Origin: Platerodrilus igneus
Taxonomy: Eukaryota; Arthropoda; Insecta; Coleoptera; Lycidae
Reading direction: 5' to 3'
Assembly (NCBI GenBank): GCA_036346225.1
Contig: JARFIW010000003.1
Location: forward strand, 2,102,501-2,166,500
DNA length: 64,000 nt
In this document: positions 10,117 to 21,565 of the stretch, piece after piece
Numbering within the stretch: the stretch's first letter is position 1
How the letters are laid out: every line of letters begins with the position of its first letter
The notes under the pieces: model-generated
The model's input: the letters and a program-made list of their open reading frames with translations, nothing else
Databases searched by the model: none
What the model was told of the DNA's origin: nothing
Program-made: the position numbers and the translations under genes

Positions 10117-11880
10117 ATCGCAGTAGTGTGTCTTAGAATGTCATACCGACCCCTATGGTCTCTGCCACTCTAAGTACCAAAAAGCTGCTGCCCTCTTTCG
10201 GGGACCTGTCTTAGTCTGGTTCCTCACTAAAGACCCCACTAATTTGGTTAAACCTATAGTTCGGCTTTTTAGCTCATTGAAACGCGCAAGCCATTCTACT
10301 TGTTCTAGTATTTTAGTACGTCGTCAAGGTGCAGGTCCGTTCAGAATGGAGGTTTAATAACTATTATTTTAACTTTACTATGTACAAATAAAAATTTAAA
10401 TCAAGGAGTTCTTTTATAAACTTCCTGTATTATGATTTAATAGCGTTCCTAAAATTTTCTACATCCAGAAGATCGTAATTGTATTATTCCAAAAGTAAAA
10501 CATTCAAAAATACATGCATCAGCATTCAGCAAGTTAGAAAATTCACAGCTACTAGCTAGACAGCAATATTTCAGTCATATTCTGCCCTGACTCATAATTG
10601 TGAAACATTCAAAAATACATTCATCAGAAAGTTGTAAAATACACAGCTAGACTTGCCAGACTTGCAGTGGCTGCAAGCCTATAGAAGATTGAGGGTTCTG
10701 TTTCTGAAAGTACATTTTATTTGTTAGACCTTCATGCGTCAGTGCCAGTGCGATCTAAATATTTCTACGGTTTATTAATTTATTTGACATTAGTTAACAT
10801 ATCTTCTGCAAAAGCATTAGTTAGTTTAAAAATTACACCCAGTATATACAAAAATAAAAGTACTGACATTAGAAAGTACAAATGTTTTTCTTTGAGTAAA
10901 AAAAAAATTGTTTACATCTACTAAAGATTAACATACTCTGTGCTCTTGTTAACCAGTTGATAATTTAAAATCCTTTGCTACTAAAATAAAAAATAATTTA
11001 CACATGGGCAATTTTCTAGTCACTTATAAGTTTAATTAAGATTGCAAATTTAACCAAAACATATGCTGGGTACCAGATATCTTTAGCATAACCGCAATGC
11101 CATGGTTGACCACCTAGCACATGTTATAGTCGGAGATTCAGTTACAAGCGTGCTGGACATGAAGACATAAAATTGAACGATGCGTGCAGAGGTTGGCTAC
11201 CTTGCAATAAGGTTTATTGAATGATTAGCATGAGGTAAAGGATGTTCGAAGAATTCGGCTTTGTATTCGATGAGCATCTGCTACAACGTGTGCTTGCCCC
11301 GGGACAAATTACTGTTACAAACCAGATCAAAAACTTCTGAGTAGTTATATCAAAATTTTTCTAATTTTTAATCATTAAGATATGCAATTTGGAACGTGCT
11401 GAAAATAGTTATGGCTCCGACTCCTAAACTGATTTTTGAGCTTTATATTCTGTACATTCGCCCCAGGTAATTAATTTGAAATATTAAAATATGTAAGTAG
11501 GTAAACGTTATTTCCATTAATTGGTAGGCATTTGTGAAGCATTAAGAAAATTGATTTCAATGAGTACAAAACCATAGCCTTTATGTCATCAAAACATGGT
11601 ACATCTGCGCGTAATCGTTCTTTTCAGATGGTATCTGTAATAAATTGTTGGTTGCCTCCAACTAACCGGAAATACCGCAGTGGTTGTGTTATTTTAAAAA
11701 ATTAATGTGGTATTACACAATTGAGTTTTAAATAGTCTTTCTTATTTTAATGCGAAGAATTTAGGTAGTTTTGTTGTTGACTGTAATTAGGGTTGTTCGA
11801 TGAGTTAACACCCCCTTTGGTGCCAAATCTCTTTACCCCCTTTCTCATAATTCATATTTTTTAAAAACGTAAAGTAAATG
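10117..11880. other. Non-coding stretch with a short direct repeat
   Basis: No coding motif. A block starting ACATTCAAAAATACATGC at about 10499 recurs imperfectly at about 10606 (period near 107 bp, both followed by a CACAGCTA motif). The left part (10117-10340) may be 5' UTR of the RTE element. Confidence 0.5.
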
Positions 11881-12124
11881 CAGGGCCGGCGACAGAAATG
11901 CTGAGGCACGTTACAGCAATTCCATTGTGATCCGCCCCCCAATTTCAGCCACCGTTCCTATTTCTAATTGCAAGTTTATGATAGGGACTTAGTGTATTGT
12001 ATTGCACAATTAAAGGAATAGTCTGCTATTGATGTGCATCTATGTGTAGGTAAATTTATACTTTATAAAAGAATAAATCGTCTTTTAAATTATTTATTGC
12101 TAAATTCCAAGCGTTTTTAAATGT

Positions 12125-12575
12125 TAAAGAAGCCTTCTTACTTTTAATGTGGCAAAGTCCTTTATGACGTTACTGAAATCTATTTGTCGTGCTGTATCAT
12201 GCTCTATAGATAGTAATGCCCAGCTATTTAATCGCTCTTGGAGCATTGTTCCGCGCACGTAATTTTTTTATTAGGGTAAGCTTGCTGAATGCTCTTTTAC
12301 CTTCTGCAACTGTGATTGGCAGACTGCAAAAAATTCACAATGCAGTGCGCACTTCTGGAAAAATGTTTTCCAACTGTAACCTATAAATCGCATTCAATAA
12401 TTCTAATGGACCCTGTGATTTCTTTAAATCTCGCATGGTAAATATTTTTTATGTGAATAATTTCACTCTCCAAGCTTGGTGTCAGGTCCTGCGGGTATGT
12501 TTCGAACAATACTGCACATTTTTCTCTTATACCATCCACATTCATTTGATGAAAACTTAGAATTGGTAAGAACAC
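12125..12575 (-). pseudogene. hAT C-terminal dimerisation region
   Basis: The frame at 12381-12575 (FLPILSFHQMNVDGIREK and YPQDLTPSLESEI) is the pre-dimerisation segment. After it, the minus strand reads PITVAEGKRAFSKLTLIKK and, one base out of frame, TMLQERLNSWALLSIEHD, the hAT dimerisation domain (canonical VASAERSFSKL...RLxxLxxLSIE). The catalytic Glu region lies in the same domain in hAT enzymes. One frameshift near 12260 breaks it. Confidence 0.78.
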
Positions 12576-12901
12576 AGAACCATGTGCTCAAATCGATGCT
12601 TGAGTTCTGTTATCAAAGAGTCCATAATTATAAAGAACACGTTTATTTTGAATTTGGTTTCTGGGTTCATATCTTCAGAACATTCAATGTCTTGCTGCCT
12701 GTTTATTCGGCGGCCTTGTCGACGTTCGGATGAAACTCTTCTGCAATACCAATATTCTGTGCAACCAGTTTCGCTTCAGAGAGTTAGGTTTCTAACATTT
12801 GCCGCAGCAATTTCCATTGTTATAGCTCTTGATTGTAAGATTAAATTTTTTTCATTAAAATTTTCCAAATTTTTTTCCACAAGATCGCCCTTAATACAGC
12901 T

Positions 12902-13646
12902 TTAAAAGACGACAAATATTTTTGCAAACCCGACTGCTTCGGAGTATGCTTCAGCACTGAGTTTTTGACGTCTGGTGTTAATCAATTCTTGTAAAGCATC
13001 AATAACACTAGGAAGGTGCTTAGCAATAGGTCTTACAGCTTCTCTTTTGGCGCTCCAACGAGTATCACTTTGCCTGCGAAGGGAACAACCTGTTTTCTTT
13101 GTTAGTATACTCCATCTGTCGGGACTGCCACTAAAAAGAATATACAGGCGATTAATACATCCAAAAAATGTTATTGCATCAGGGCAGCATGATGCTGCAT
13201 GAACGCCAACAAGGTTTAAAGAGTGCGCAGCACATGGTGAATATATTACTACAGGGTGCTTGAATTGGTGCCTGCACACCTTTATATTTTCCCGCCATGT
13301 TACTGTCATTGTCGTAGGATTGGCCCCTGCAATCAGCAATAGGATTGCCATGATACTGGAGTCGGCGTAACACTTCATCTGCTATTTCCAATCCAGTTTC
13401 CCGGCTAAAGTCAAAAAACTCTATATACTTTTCTTTAATGGCCAACTGTCTGGTTTCTTCTTCCTTGAACACAAATCGCAAAATCAATACATTTTGCTCA
13501 ATGTGAATTATATTTGGTGTTGCATCACAAATGAGAGAAAAATAAATTGCTTTTGCTCTCTCTGCTAAAATCACTTCTAAAACTGGTTTTTGAAATAGAT
13601 AAATAAACTCGTTTTGAGTTTCGTATGAAAGATAGTGAGCTTGCAT
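12902..13646 (-). pseudogene. ZMYM1-like hAT transposase, catalytic core
   Basis: Two overlapping frames (13179-13646 and 12902-13378). Recognisable are YFSLICDATPNIIHIEQ (first catalytic Asp region), ETGLEIADEVLRRL, CRGQSYDNDSNMAGKYKGVQ (second Asp region) and SPCAAHSLNLVGVHAA (the conserved CxxH). RRQSDTRWSAKREAV comes next, and in hAT enzymes it precedes the insertion domain. The switch of frame between the second Asp and the CxxH region needs at least one indel. Confidence 0.82.
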
Positions 13647-13714
13647 TCGTTTAGTCCGGTCTTCCTGGCTCTTTTTTACTTTCTCTAAATGTTTTTCAGA
13701 AGTGTGTTATAATG

Positions 13715-13993
13715 TTAAATAAACTCAAGACAACCGAGAATTCCGTTGTGCACATTTTCTATTTTTTCAGAACGGCCACGGAAAGGTAAACCACGTGAAC
13801 CTAAATAAATCGTAACATCAAGAAATCGTTTCAGCAAGCAAATCATTTTATCTCTTTCGGTACTTAACTGTCTTTGCATTTCATTGTCAACTGTTCCGCC
13901 AAGTCCTTTAACGGCACGCTCAAGTGCTCTCCATTGCAAATACAAATTCTTGTGTTGTTGACTGTTTTCATGTTCTGGAAGTTTCCGATACAA
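13715..13993 (-). pseudogene. ZMYM1-like hAT transposase, N-terminal part
   Basis: Shows the family pattern HENSQQHKNLYLQW, then a basic stretch, KMICLLKRFLDVTIYLGSRG and LPFRGRSEKIENVHNG (canonical RFLDVxxFLxxRGLPFRG). The TTF-type zinc finger usually found before this is not visible upstream, where the element is cut by the foldback repeat at 14033. Confidence 0.8.
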
Positions 13994-14032
13994 CTTTTCC
14001 CATGTTGATATGATATGATTTGTAATAAAATA

Positions 14033-14257
14033 GTTCTACTGATGAAAAATTGGAATTAAGTAGTCCAAATCAAAACGCAATATTGCATTCGGCATAACAT
14101 TTAATTAAAATGTTTGCCGAAACGTAAGATTTTAATTAAATGTTATGCTGAATGCAAAGATTTTTGCCGAAACGTAAGATTTTAATTAAATGTTATGTTG
14201 AATGCAATATTGCGTTTTGATTTGGACTACATAATCCAAATTTTTCATCAGTAGAAC
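14033..14257. repeat. Foldback element with about 80-bp inverted arms
   Basis: GTTCTACTGATGAAAAATT at 14033 onward is mirrored by the sequence ending at 14257, and the arms match over roughly 80 bp with a few differences. The centre contains two direct copies of a block starting TTTGCCGAAACGTAAGATTT (at about 14113 and 14163). It sits exactly between the broken hAT and the TA tract next to Gypsy A. No coding capacity; MITE or foldback class. Confidence 0.75.
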
Positions 14258-14267
14258 CATTTAAAAA

Positions 14268-14270
<3 letters not shown>

Positions 14271-14321
<51 letters not shown>
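14271..14321. repeat. (TA)n microsatellite
   Basis: About 50 bp of pure TA repeats, ending directly at the TG terminus of the left LTR of Gypsy A. Confidence 0.95.
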
Positions 14322-14324
<3 letters not shown>

Positions 14325-14771
14325 GCTGATACTTTTATTTTTGTGGTGTATCTCTACCTGTACACCATCTATCAACCCAAATATTATATGTCAACCTCTA
14401 TTCTTTTCTAAAACCCATTAATCTATCTCGGCTAGCTCTACTCTTATCTCCGGTTGGGTTCGAAATTTTATATTTATTATACAAATTCAGTATGGTAAAA
14501 TGTTCTAATTAAAGGCGATCAGGATAAAATTTCTATTATAAATTCTAATGTCAAAATGACACTTATAAAATTTAGGTTATTAATTATGATTTTGATTTTA
14601 AATATCATTAGTGATATAGCAGCTAATACTATCTTACTAACGTACTCGCTACTTGTGGTCCTGTATCCTCTGAGTATTATTTATTTCTCTCCGTTGTTTC
14701 TATTTCTTTCGGTCTTAAATTTCATATACTGTCGTAACACCCGATGTCAGCAGTTCTCTCTGAAATATTCA
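14322..14771 (-). repeat. Gypsy A 3' LTR
   Basis: Starts TGTGCTGATAC and ends GAAATATTCA on the plus strand, so it has TG...CA ends. It matches the right LTR closely across its length, with scattered substitutions. Confidence 0.9.
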
Positions 14772-15794
14772 AGATTAATTTCCCTGATATTTTAACTATT
14801 ACTTTGCTTAATTTTGTCGAGAAACCTGTAAATAGATACTCGATCATAAAAGATATTATAAGTGTCAAAATTGATAAATCTGCTACTACTCTAATCTTTA
14901 CAAGCTCTATAATAAATGACATTTTACTTTCCTTGATGACCGTCTGGTAAATTTGTTCTTGAATTTCCTTTTCCTCGATCGTTTTGTGTTATGGGTTTGA
15001 TAGTGGCGTTTCTTCTGAATTTATTTTGTTCATTTCTTGAACCTACCTATATTCGTTAACATCCAAATTTATTTTATGAATAAAATAACTTTCTTTATGT
15101 AACTCCTCTATTTCTTCTTAAATACAGAAACGGCACACTGGTAACATAACTCGGTAGTATTATAACTTGTTTTTATAATTCACGATCACGTTTGATAGTT
15201 CTCTTACAAAATGGTCCTGGTTTATAAATCTTATTATTCTACTTATGGGTAACACATATTCTTCTATCATTATACTCCTATTACATACTAATACAATTCA
15301 TTTCTTAAACTTGTCTTTTATATAATTAATTGACCGGACTTGTTCTTATATGTACTTCACTATTCAAATTCTATTTATCGACTGTCCTCGTTTCCTTGGT
15401 TCAATACCGATCTCTATTCTTTTTTATTTTAAATTTGACAAACCTACCTACTCTATTTACAATTAAAATTTCTTAATCCTAATGTCCATGTTTATTCCAA
15501 AGAAGTTTTGATTTTCAAACCGACTATCCATTTACTGGCTACTTGATTCTACTAAATTAATAAAATACATCACATAAAGCCCCACCAAATTTAAAAAATA
15601 AAATAAATTTTGAATAGTTTGAAAGTCTAACCTGGGTTCGTCGAGCTATTTTTCTTTTTTTTTTAGGTTTTTCCGGTTATTCACGGAAGTATGAATTTGA
15701 TTTTATTTTTTAAATTTCTACTGACATTGGTTATTACTTCAACAGTATATTAGTCATTACTATCATTTGTTTGTACTATATTTTAATTCTCATC
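14772..15794. other. Gypsy A region between pol and 3' LTR
   Basis: About 1 kb of AT-rich DNA with no convincing frame. In Gypsy elements this place may hold an env-like gene or a 3' UTR; here I see only short frames with hydrophobic residues and no motif. Confidence 0.5.
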
Positions 15795-16710
15795 TCTACT
15801 CGCAGGATACAGAAGCTGCAAATGATATTTCTCGATTATATTTTCATCCTGATCCCTTAGTTCATATACATTTCCGTTTGCCAATATCTTACTAATCTTG
15901 AACGTACCCTTGTATGGAAAAGCTAATTTCGCAAAAATTTTATTTTTTTATCTGTCACTCTCAAAGCCCTCACTACTACTAAATCACCGATTCTAAAACT
16001 AGTCCTTTTTTTATTTTATTGTTTTCGCGCCGTAAATATTTTTCGCGATCTTATTAACCTTGTCCTAGCTTGTTGTAACATTTTTTGTATGTCTACCCTT
16101 CTAGGTTCCCTTCTCCATGGTCTTCTTGGTTCTATTGCCTTCATTAGTGTAACTGGAGGTATTTCTGTCACAGTGTTGGGTGTCGAGTTGATAAATTCTT
16201 CCACTTGTGATACATGTTTTACCCATCCTGCATGATGTTGTACTGTTAAGATTCTCAAGTATTTGATCACTTCTTTGATGTTCCTCTCGCATGGATTGCC
16301 TTGTGGATGACGTATACTACAAAACTTTATGTCTATCTCATTATCCATTAATTTCTCGTTTAACCTTTGATTCCTGAAGTACGTCGCATTATCCGCTAGT
16401 ATGGTTTCCATTTTTCCCGCTTCTTCTACAAATCTTTGGATAGATTTTATAACGTTATTAGTGTTGCACTTTTTTGCTGGAAACAATTTAACAAATTTTG
16501 TGAACACATCTATCATTACCAGTATGTGTTAGTATCCGTATTGCTCTGGTATGAGATAGCTGATGTAATCGATAGCCACTAGTTCAAGCGGTCTCTCGAT
16601 GTGCATACTCATCACTGTATTCTTATGAAGTTGTTTTTTTTCTTTTGCTAATAGACATGTGTTACACTCATTTATCTTTCGTTTTATAATTTTGATATCA
16701 ATTCTTATGT
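15795..16710 (-). pseudogene. Gypsy A integrase core and C-terminal domain
   Basis: Minus strand. The zinc-binding CNTC pair is near 16665, with the HH half across the mariner insertion. LELVAIDYISY gives the first catalytic Asp and a stop follows near 16530. The frame 16016-16516 (MIDVFTKFVKLFPAKKC) contains ILADNATYF (second Asp) and SIRHPQGNPCERNIKEV (catalytic Glu). Past a frame change the C-terminal part reads GDLVVVRALRVTDKK and PYKGTFKISKILANGNVYEL, a GPY/F-type module, ending near 15795. No chromodomain. The enzyme joins cDNA to the target. All three catalytic residues are present, but stops and shifts inactivate it. Confidence 0.85.
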
Positions 16711-16874
16711 GCGAGGGCTATTTTTTTTTCAAGGTCCGATCGGTCGCGAAATAAAAACTACACTAAAAATCGGATAAACCAGTGCGCAGATGTGTTGCGA
16801 AGCGTCACTAGTATGGCTGTCAATCGCGTCGCGTCACTTCCGTTTAGTTGTGTTCACGTAGGTAGCATGTAAAC

Positions 16875-16997
16875 ATGTCTGCAACAATAGCATCTCCCGC
16901 CAAGTGTGAAGTTCGTGCGGTAATTCGATTCCTTCAGGCTGAGGGGTGTAATGAAGCCGAAATTCAACGACGAATAAGTACTGTGTACGGTGAAACT
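16875..16997 (+). pseudogene. Mariner transposase, N-terminal helix-turn-helix
   Basis: Frame starting MSATIASPAKCEVRAV then IRFLQAEGCNEAEIQRRIS and TVYGE: the first DNA-binding helix-turn-helix of mariner/SETMAR-type transposases. It is cut at 16997, where the inserted TG...CA element begins; the next residues of the domain resume at 18807. Confidence 0.85.
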
Positions 16998-18802
16998 TGT
17001 AACGAATATATATTCTGTAGCACTATTTTTGGAAGAATCACATCTGTGCATTTTGAGTCTGTGATATTTGATTCTTGTATTTGATACTGTTATATCTGAA
17101 AGAAACAATTCCACAATGGAACAGGAAATCATGACCGTTTAATTAGCTTAAATGCTTTACCCAGAAGTATTTAATAATAATATACACTCAGAAAACATAT
17201 TTAAAAGGGAACTAGTCGTTTGTGTTGCCTAATCCACAGGCGGATTATATCCTCTCAGTCGTTAAAATTAGGATAGCACTTGCGTGAATACGGTCACGAG
17301 GTGACGCGCAAAGCAGATGAGCCGTTCTTTACTTGCTCGGAATGAATAACCAAGTCAGCCATTGTATTTGAGAATGTAGTCCAGACTGCATCATATACAG
17401 ATAGGCCTCAGAATAGGCGTGCCGAAGTAGGCAGAGGAAGGCTGGTCGTCTTGGGACACGGAAGATTCATTCCTGTGACTCCGGCAAGGCACTAGACCAC
17501 GTTTCTTTTTAAAATGGTTCGAGTCGGTATTTGTTAACGCGCATGAAGTAACTAGAAATACATGTAAAGAGACTGGGGCAACGTTCGTTTATTGAGAACG
17601 CACAGCTTTTGTTCGATGTTTTGTTGCAACAGGTTAGTAAGCGGATTCCAGAAAATGTGCATCGCAGTTCGATAACTAGGGGTAACAGCTTCATTAAAAA
17701 CAGGTATCAAACCTTTCTTTTGTTATGTTTGTGAGTCTTTAAAAGTGCTCACATAAAATTGTAATCGAAGGTTGTTTAATTATACTAAATTTTGTGCACG
17801 AAGAACAACGTGGAATATAATTGTTAAGAAATACTATTAAAATAATTTTGTAAGACACGCGGAGCATCCATGTGTTAAAATATTGTGATTCTAAAGTCCA
17901 TTTCCTGTTTTTTAAAAAGTTCATTACAGATATCAAATTTTAATAAGGTCATTATACTTGAATAAGTTGAAATTTTATTTATCCAAGTTAGCTGCACGTG
18001 ATTTAAATTTTTTTAAAGAAATAAATTAAACTGATGTGAAATACATGTAAACCAATAAACAAATCTGTCCATTTGGTATCAGAAATCTTGTTATGAAATA
18101 TTATTAAAATTAAGGTCTTGTTATGTCAAGACAGATTTATAAAGAATTCAATTTTAATATTTTGTATTTGTAATCATATTCGAAAAAACGAAAAGAGAGA
18201 AACTTATATTAAATTTCATTTTGGACTCAAGTTTTTATTCCATGCACAATTAATTTTAATAAATTTTTTAAAGAAAATAAATTTTTGAATAATGAAATTA
18301 GACGAATGTTGAAGTAATTTAAAACACAGATATGTTATGATTGATTTATTCTAGATGTCCATTTTCAATTCAAATACCTTTGGTGTGGTAATCTCAACAT
18401 TATCCACCTGTAATTATTAGTATGCTTTTTATTAAAAGCACAAACAGTGTCTTTTAATAGAAAATTTGTTGTGTACTTTTTCTTTCAGGGTCATCGAGAT
18501 CGAAGAGGTTGTAAGTATGCTCCAAAGGTTTCCAGATGTGTTAGTTCATTAAGTTGTAAGTTTTTTATGGTGCTTATATCCCATGAGTTTCTGTATCTTC
18601 TCATAGGAGTATTGAATTTCTTGTGTTATCATCCATATAGATACAGTGGCGCTCAATTCTTTTCTTTTATGTTAGCTTATTGTAGAGTTTATACCATCCC
18701 CACGCCCTTTCTCATTGCTCACCCTTGGGGTAATTTCCAGACTTAGCCGCGAACAAGTAAAGCTTCACTTGTATCCAACGAGTGGAGGCAAAAAATGTTT
18801 CA
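16998..18802. mobile_element. 1.8-kb TG...CA insertion with 4-bp duplication, LTR-like
   Basis: The block begins TGTAAC and ends GTTTCA, and AACT occurs immediately on both sides (16994-16997 and 18803-18806). Removing it restores the mariner frame exactly. TG...CA ends with a 4-bp duplication suit a solo LTR or a small LTR-type element, although 1,805 bp is long for a solo LTR. I found no coding domain, no internal LTR pair and no primer site. The reverse orientation (TGAAAC...TTACA) would be the more typical LTR. Confidence 0.6.
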
Positions 18803-18806
18803 AACT

Positions 18807-19172
18807 TCAATGAGTGATAGCAAAGTGCGACAATGGTGCAGAAACTTTAAAGCAGGACGTATAGACGTTCATGATGCAGGCGGTCAGGGAAGGAAGTCAG
18901 TGTCAACAAAGACACTCCTACAGTCTTTTCAATGGGAAGTGTTTGGTCATCCACCATACAGCCCGGACTTGGCTCCATCTGATTTTCACCTGTTTACTCA
19001 CATGAAACGCTGGTTAGAAGGACAACATTTTGGCACAGACATTGAGCTGCAAACCAGCGTACAAACATGGCTGAACACACAGGCGGCTACGTTCTACAAC
19101 GAGGGTATTGGGAAGTTGGTACCACGCTACGACAAATGTCTAAATCTGAGTGGCGACTATGTAGAAAAATAG
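18807..19172 (+). pseudogene. Mariner transposase, second HTH fused to C-terminus
   Basis: Continues the N-terminal piece: MSDSKVRQWCRNFKAGRID is the second helix-turn-helix region, followed by DVHDAGGQGRKSV. After STKTLLQSF the frame jumps to FGHPPYSPDLAPSDFHLFTH, the block with the third catalytic Asp, then LEGQHFGTDIELQTSVQTW and the C-terminus. The region with the first two catalytic Asp residues is deleted without loss of frame, so no active transposase could be made. Confidence 0.85.
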
Positions 19173-19289
19173 AGTAATTATGTAAGTACTTGTTACAAAT
19201 AAATAATTTTTGATTTGTACTGTGGTTTTTATTTTGCGACCGATCGGACCTTGAAAAAAATAGCCCTCGTAAAATGTTTCTCTGAATAT

Positions 19290-20090
19290 TAAAAAAGTTT
19301 TTCTAATCCCTATGTGGCCGAAATTTGTGTGAATTTCTGAAATTAGTTCTTTTGCTACTTCACTCTTAAGGACTAATAATTCCTTTTCTCCCATTCTTTT
19401 CGTCAATACTCCATCTTGAATGGCATACCCTCTATGTCCCTGCCTTCCGGCTTCTCTCACTTGTCGTCGTATTTCTTCCATCTCATCTTCTTTTTGCATT
19501 CTCTTGAAACGTTCATTTGTCCAACTTCCTTCATCCTTAAATATGTTTATGGCTAATAAATATTCTTTTTTCTTTGCTTCGTAGCCTCCATCTTTTCTAC
19601 TCAAGAAGTCAGCTGTAACATTTTCTTTCCCAGGTTTATGCCTTATTTCGAATTGGTATTCTTGTAGATACAGTGCCCACCGATATAATCTACTATTGGC
19701 AAATTCTTTCCTCTTCAAAAAGGTAATTACAATGTTGTCTGTTTCAATTATGAAGTGGTTCGCTAAAAGACAGAAACGTAGCTTCTTCATTGCATATACT
19801 ATAGCGATCATTTTCTTTTCCGCTGTACTGTACCTGGTTTTACATTCCTTGAATACCCTTGAAATGAAACAGATTGGAACCTCTTTATCCTTTTGTATTT
19901 GTATGAGTTCTGCTTCCACTGCATAATTTGAAGCATCTGTTCTTAATATGAACTTGTCTTGAAAGTTTGGATATTTTAGTACCAATTCTTCATAAAACCT
20001 TTTCTTTAAATCTTGAAATGACCTTCTCACGTCTCTCAGTCCACCTCCATCTTTCTCCTTTTTAACAGTTCGACTAATGGAATACACAAT
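19290..20090 (-). pseudogene. Gypsy A RNase H and integrase zinc-finger region
   Basis: Minus-strand frame with FILRTDASNYAVEAELIQI (first RNase H Asp), RYSTAEKKMIAIVYAMKKLR (catalytic Glu region), FIIETDNIVITFLK (third Asp) and RHKPGKENVTADFLSR. A basic spacer leads to EIHTNFGHIGIRKT, the HH part of the integrase zinc finger. Here the frame runs into the mariner TIR at 19269 and ends in foreign sequence at 19140. RNase H removes the RNA strand during reverse transcription. Confidence 0.85.
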
Positions 20091-20906
20091 TTCGAATATT
20101 CTCTTATAAATCTTTTGTAATAATTTAATACTCTAAGGAATCCTCTCAATGTTCTTAGGTTCTTTGGTTGTTTTAAGTTTTTTTAACTCATCTAGTCGTT
20201 TATCACAAATTTTTACTCCCTCGTCGCTGATGACATAACCCAAATATTCAACTCTTTTTTTGAAAAACTCACATTTCTTTTCGTTAATCTTCAAACCTCC
20301 TTCATCCAACCTTTCGATTATCCTTTTTAAATGCTGGAAGTGTTCTTCTTCGGTTTCCGAAAAGATCAGAACGTCGTCGACACAGTGTGTTTAAAACTCT
20401 TCTAAATCGTTTAATAGTTTTTGCATCGCTGTCACTAATGCAGCACTGGCCGTAGACAGACCAAATGGTACAACATTATACGTGTATATTTCTCCCTCGA
20501 TGCTGAAACCTGTGTATTTACGACTGTCTAGATGTAACGGTATTAACCAAAATGAATTTTTGAGATCCACTTTACTAAAGATTCTTTTGTTACTTATTTT
20601 TGCCAACAAGTTTTCTAATCCTTGCGGTTGCTCAAATTGTGGTTTTGTTATCTCATTTAATTTTCGTGCATCTAAACAGATTCTGTTTTCCGCCTTATCT
20701 GCTTTTGGCACCACGACTACCGGATTTATAAACGATGTTCTTGCTGACTCAATTGTCCCGTTCTTCAACATCTTTTTGATTTCTTCCTTAACTTTGTCGC
20801 TTAATTTATATGGTATGGGATAAACTTTAGTGTAAAATCCCTGTTCGTCCGTAATTTTAAGTTTGTGTGTATAATTTTTAGCTACTTTAATCTCATCATT
20901 AAACAA
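20091..20906 (-). pseudogene. Gypsy A reverse transcriptase
   Basis: The frame 20391-20906 holds YKLSDKVKEEIKKMLKNGTI and FINPVVVVPKADKAENRICL, then RKLNEITKPQF, the motif A region IFSKVDLKNSFWLIPLH and the motif B region YNVVPFGLSTASAAL. An in-frame stop follows LLNDLEEF. The same frame then continues with CVDDVLIFSE (motif C, VDD at 20373-20381) and GGLKINEKKCEFFKKRVEYL in the thumb. The shape is a standard Gypsy RT apart from the stop and a shift before RNase H. Confidence 0.87.
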
Positions 20907-20932
20907 TCCAACATGTCTGGTTATCAGTTCAC

Positions 20933-21511
20933 TTAATTTTTTTTTATGATTTCATCCTTCGTTCCTATTTGTTTCTCATTAAATACTGCTTTCATTATAT
21001 TACATATTATTATCGCATCTTCTTCCATCATTTTATTATCCCCACTGGCAACTTGCCTTATACCATTCTTATTCATAACTTCCTCTTTTATCCTTTCCTT
21101 ACGATACTGTCCTTTTAACTTTTCTTCCTTCTTATTATCATTATTATTATCACTCCTATGAACCACCCCTGTACTTATCTCGCCTTGTATTTCTATACAT
21201 TTTTTCCTTCCATTTATTATAATTCCATATTTCTCTATAAAATCTAAACCAATAATACAATTCATATATAAACTTCTTAGGATTAAAAACTCAACTTCTC
21301 CTAAAAGCTCATTCCCAATATGTATTTGCACCACCACTACTTTTTCAATTACTGATAACCTTTTCTTCATTGCAGACCATAAGCTAATTCTCTTCACATC
21401 ATGCACCTTATTTTGCATAGTATTTTTATGTCGGAGAACAATTTCCTTCTGAATCAATGATAATTCTGATCCGGTATCAACTACTAAATAATAACTATTA
21501 TTTTTAAACAA
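20933..21511 (-). pseudogene. Gypsy A aspartic protease
   Basis: Frame with YYLVVDTGSELSLIQ (DTGS active site) near its start, VQIHIGNELLGEVEFLI and CIIGLDFIEKYGIII (the Ile-Ile-Gly-Leu-Asp flap-side motif), then a Lys/Glu/Asn-rich tail of about 75 residues that leads to RT. It matures the gag and pol proteins by self-assembly into a dimer. It is separated from gag by a frame change near 21500-21566. Confidence 0.83.
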
Positions 21512-21565
21512 ATAAACGGCAAACTCTTATTACTATTAACACATAAATTCCCAATTAACAAATCC

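Larger units (their letters stand above)
11881..14032 (-). mobile_element. ZMYM1-like hAT transposon, decayed
   Basis: Minus-strand hAT with a terminal CAGGGCCGGCGAC at 11881, typical of hAT ends. The transposase is in at least five broken pieces from 13993 down to about 12130. The opposite end is missing; a foldback element begins at 14033 instead. The encoded family (DUF4371/hAT dimerisation domain, often annotated as zinc finger MYM-type protein 1-like) excises and reinserts DNA with 8-bp duplications. I could not verify a duplication because one end is lost. Confidence 0.78.
16712..19269 (+). mobile_element. Mariner with internal deletion, inserted in Gypsy A integrase
   Basis: Terminal inverted repeats of about 50 bp beginning CGAGGGCTATTTTTTTT (16712) and ending with the complement at 19269, with a few mismatches. 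The Gypsy integrase reads up to the right TIR and resumes after the left one. The right flank is TA; the left flank is TG, possibly a mutated TA duplication. Without its own insertion (16998-18802) the element is about 750 bp, much shorter than a 1.3-kb mariner. Confidence 0.85.

Noticed and set aside
14033..14060. CTGATGA in the foldback arm as a second hammerhead
   Set aside because: No GAAA and no stem II can be placed after it.
14556..14950. Hydrophobic frames near the left LTR as an env-like gene
   Set aside because: Mostly inside the LTR or overlapping shadows on both strands; no signal peptide, furin site or fusion motif visible.
18447..18746. Possible small exon with CAG acceptor and GTAAGT donor near 18487-18520
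   Set aside because: Splice-like matches are common in AT-rich DNA, no coding similarity supports it, and the site lies inside a mobile insertion.
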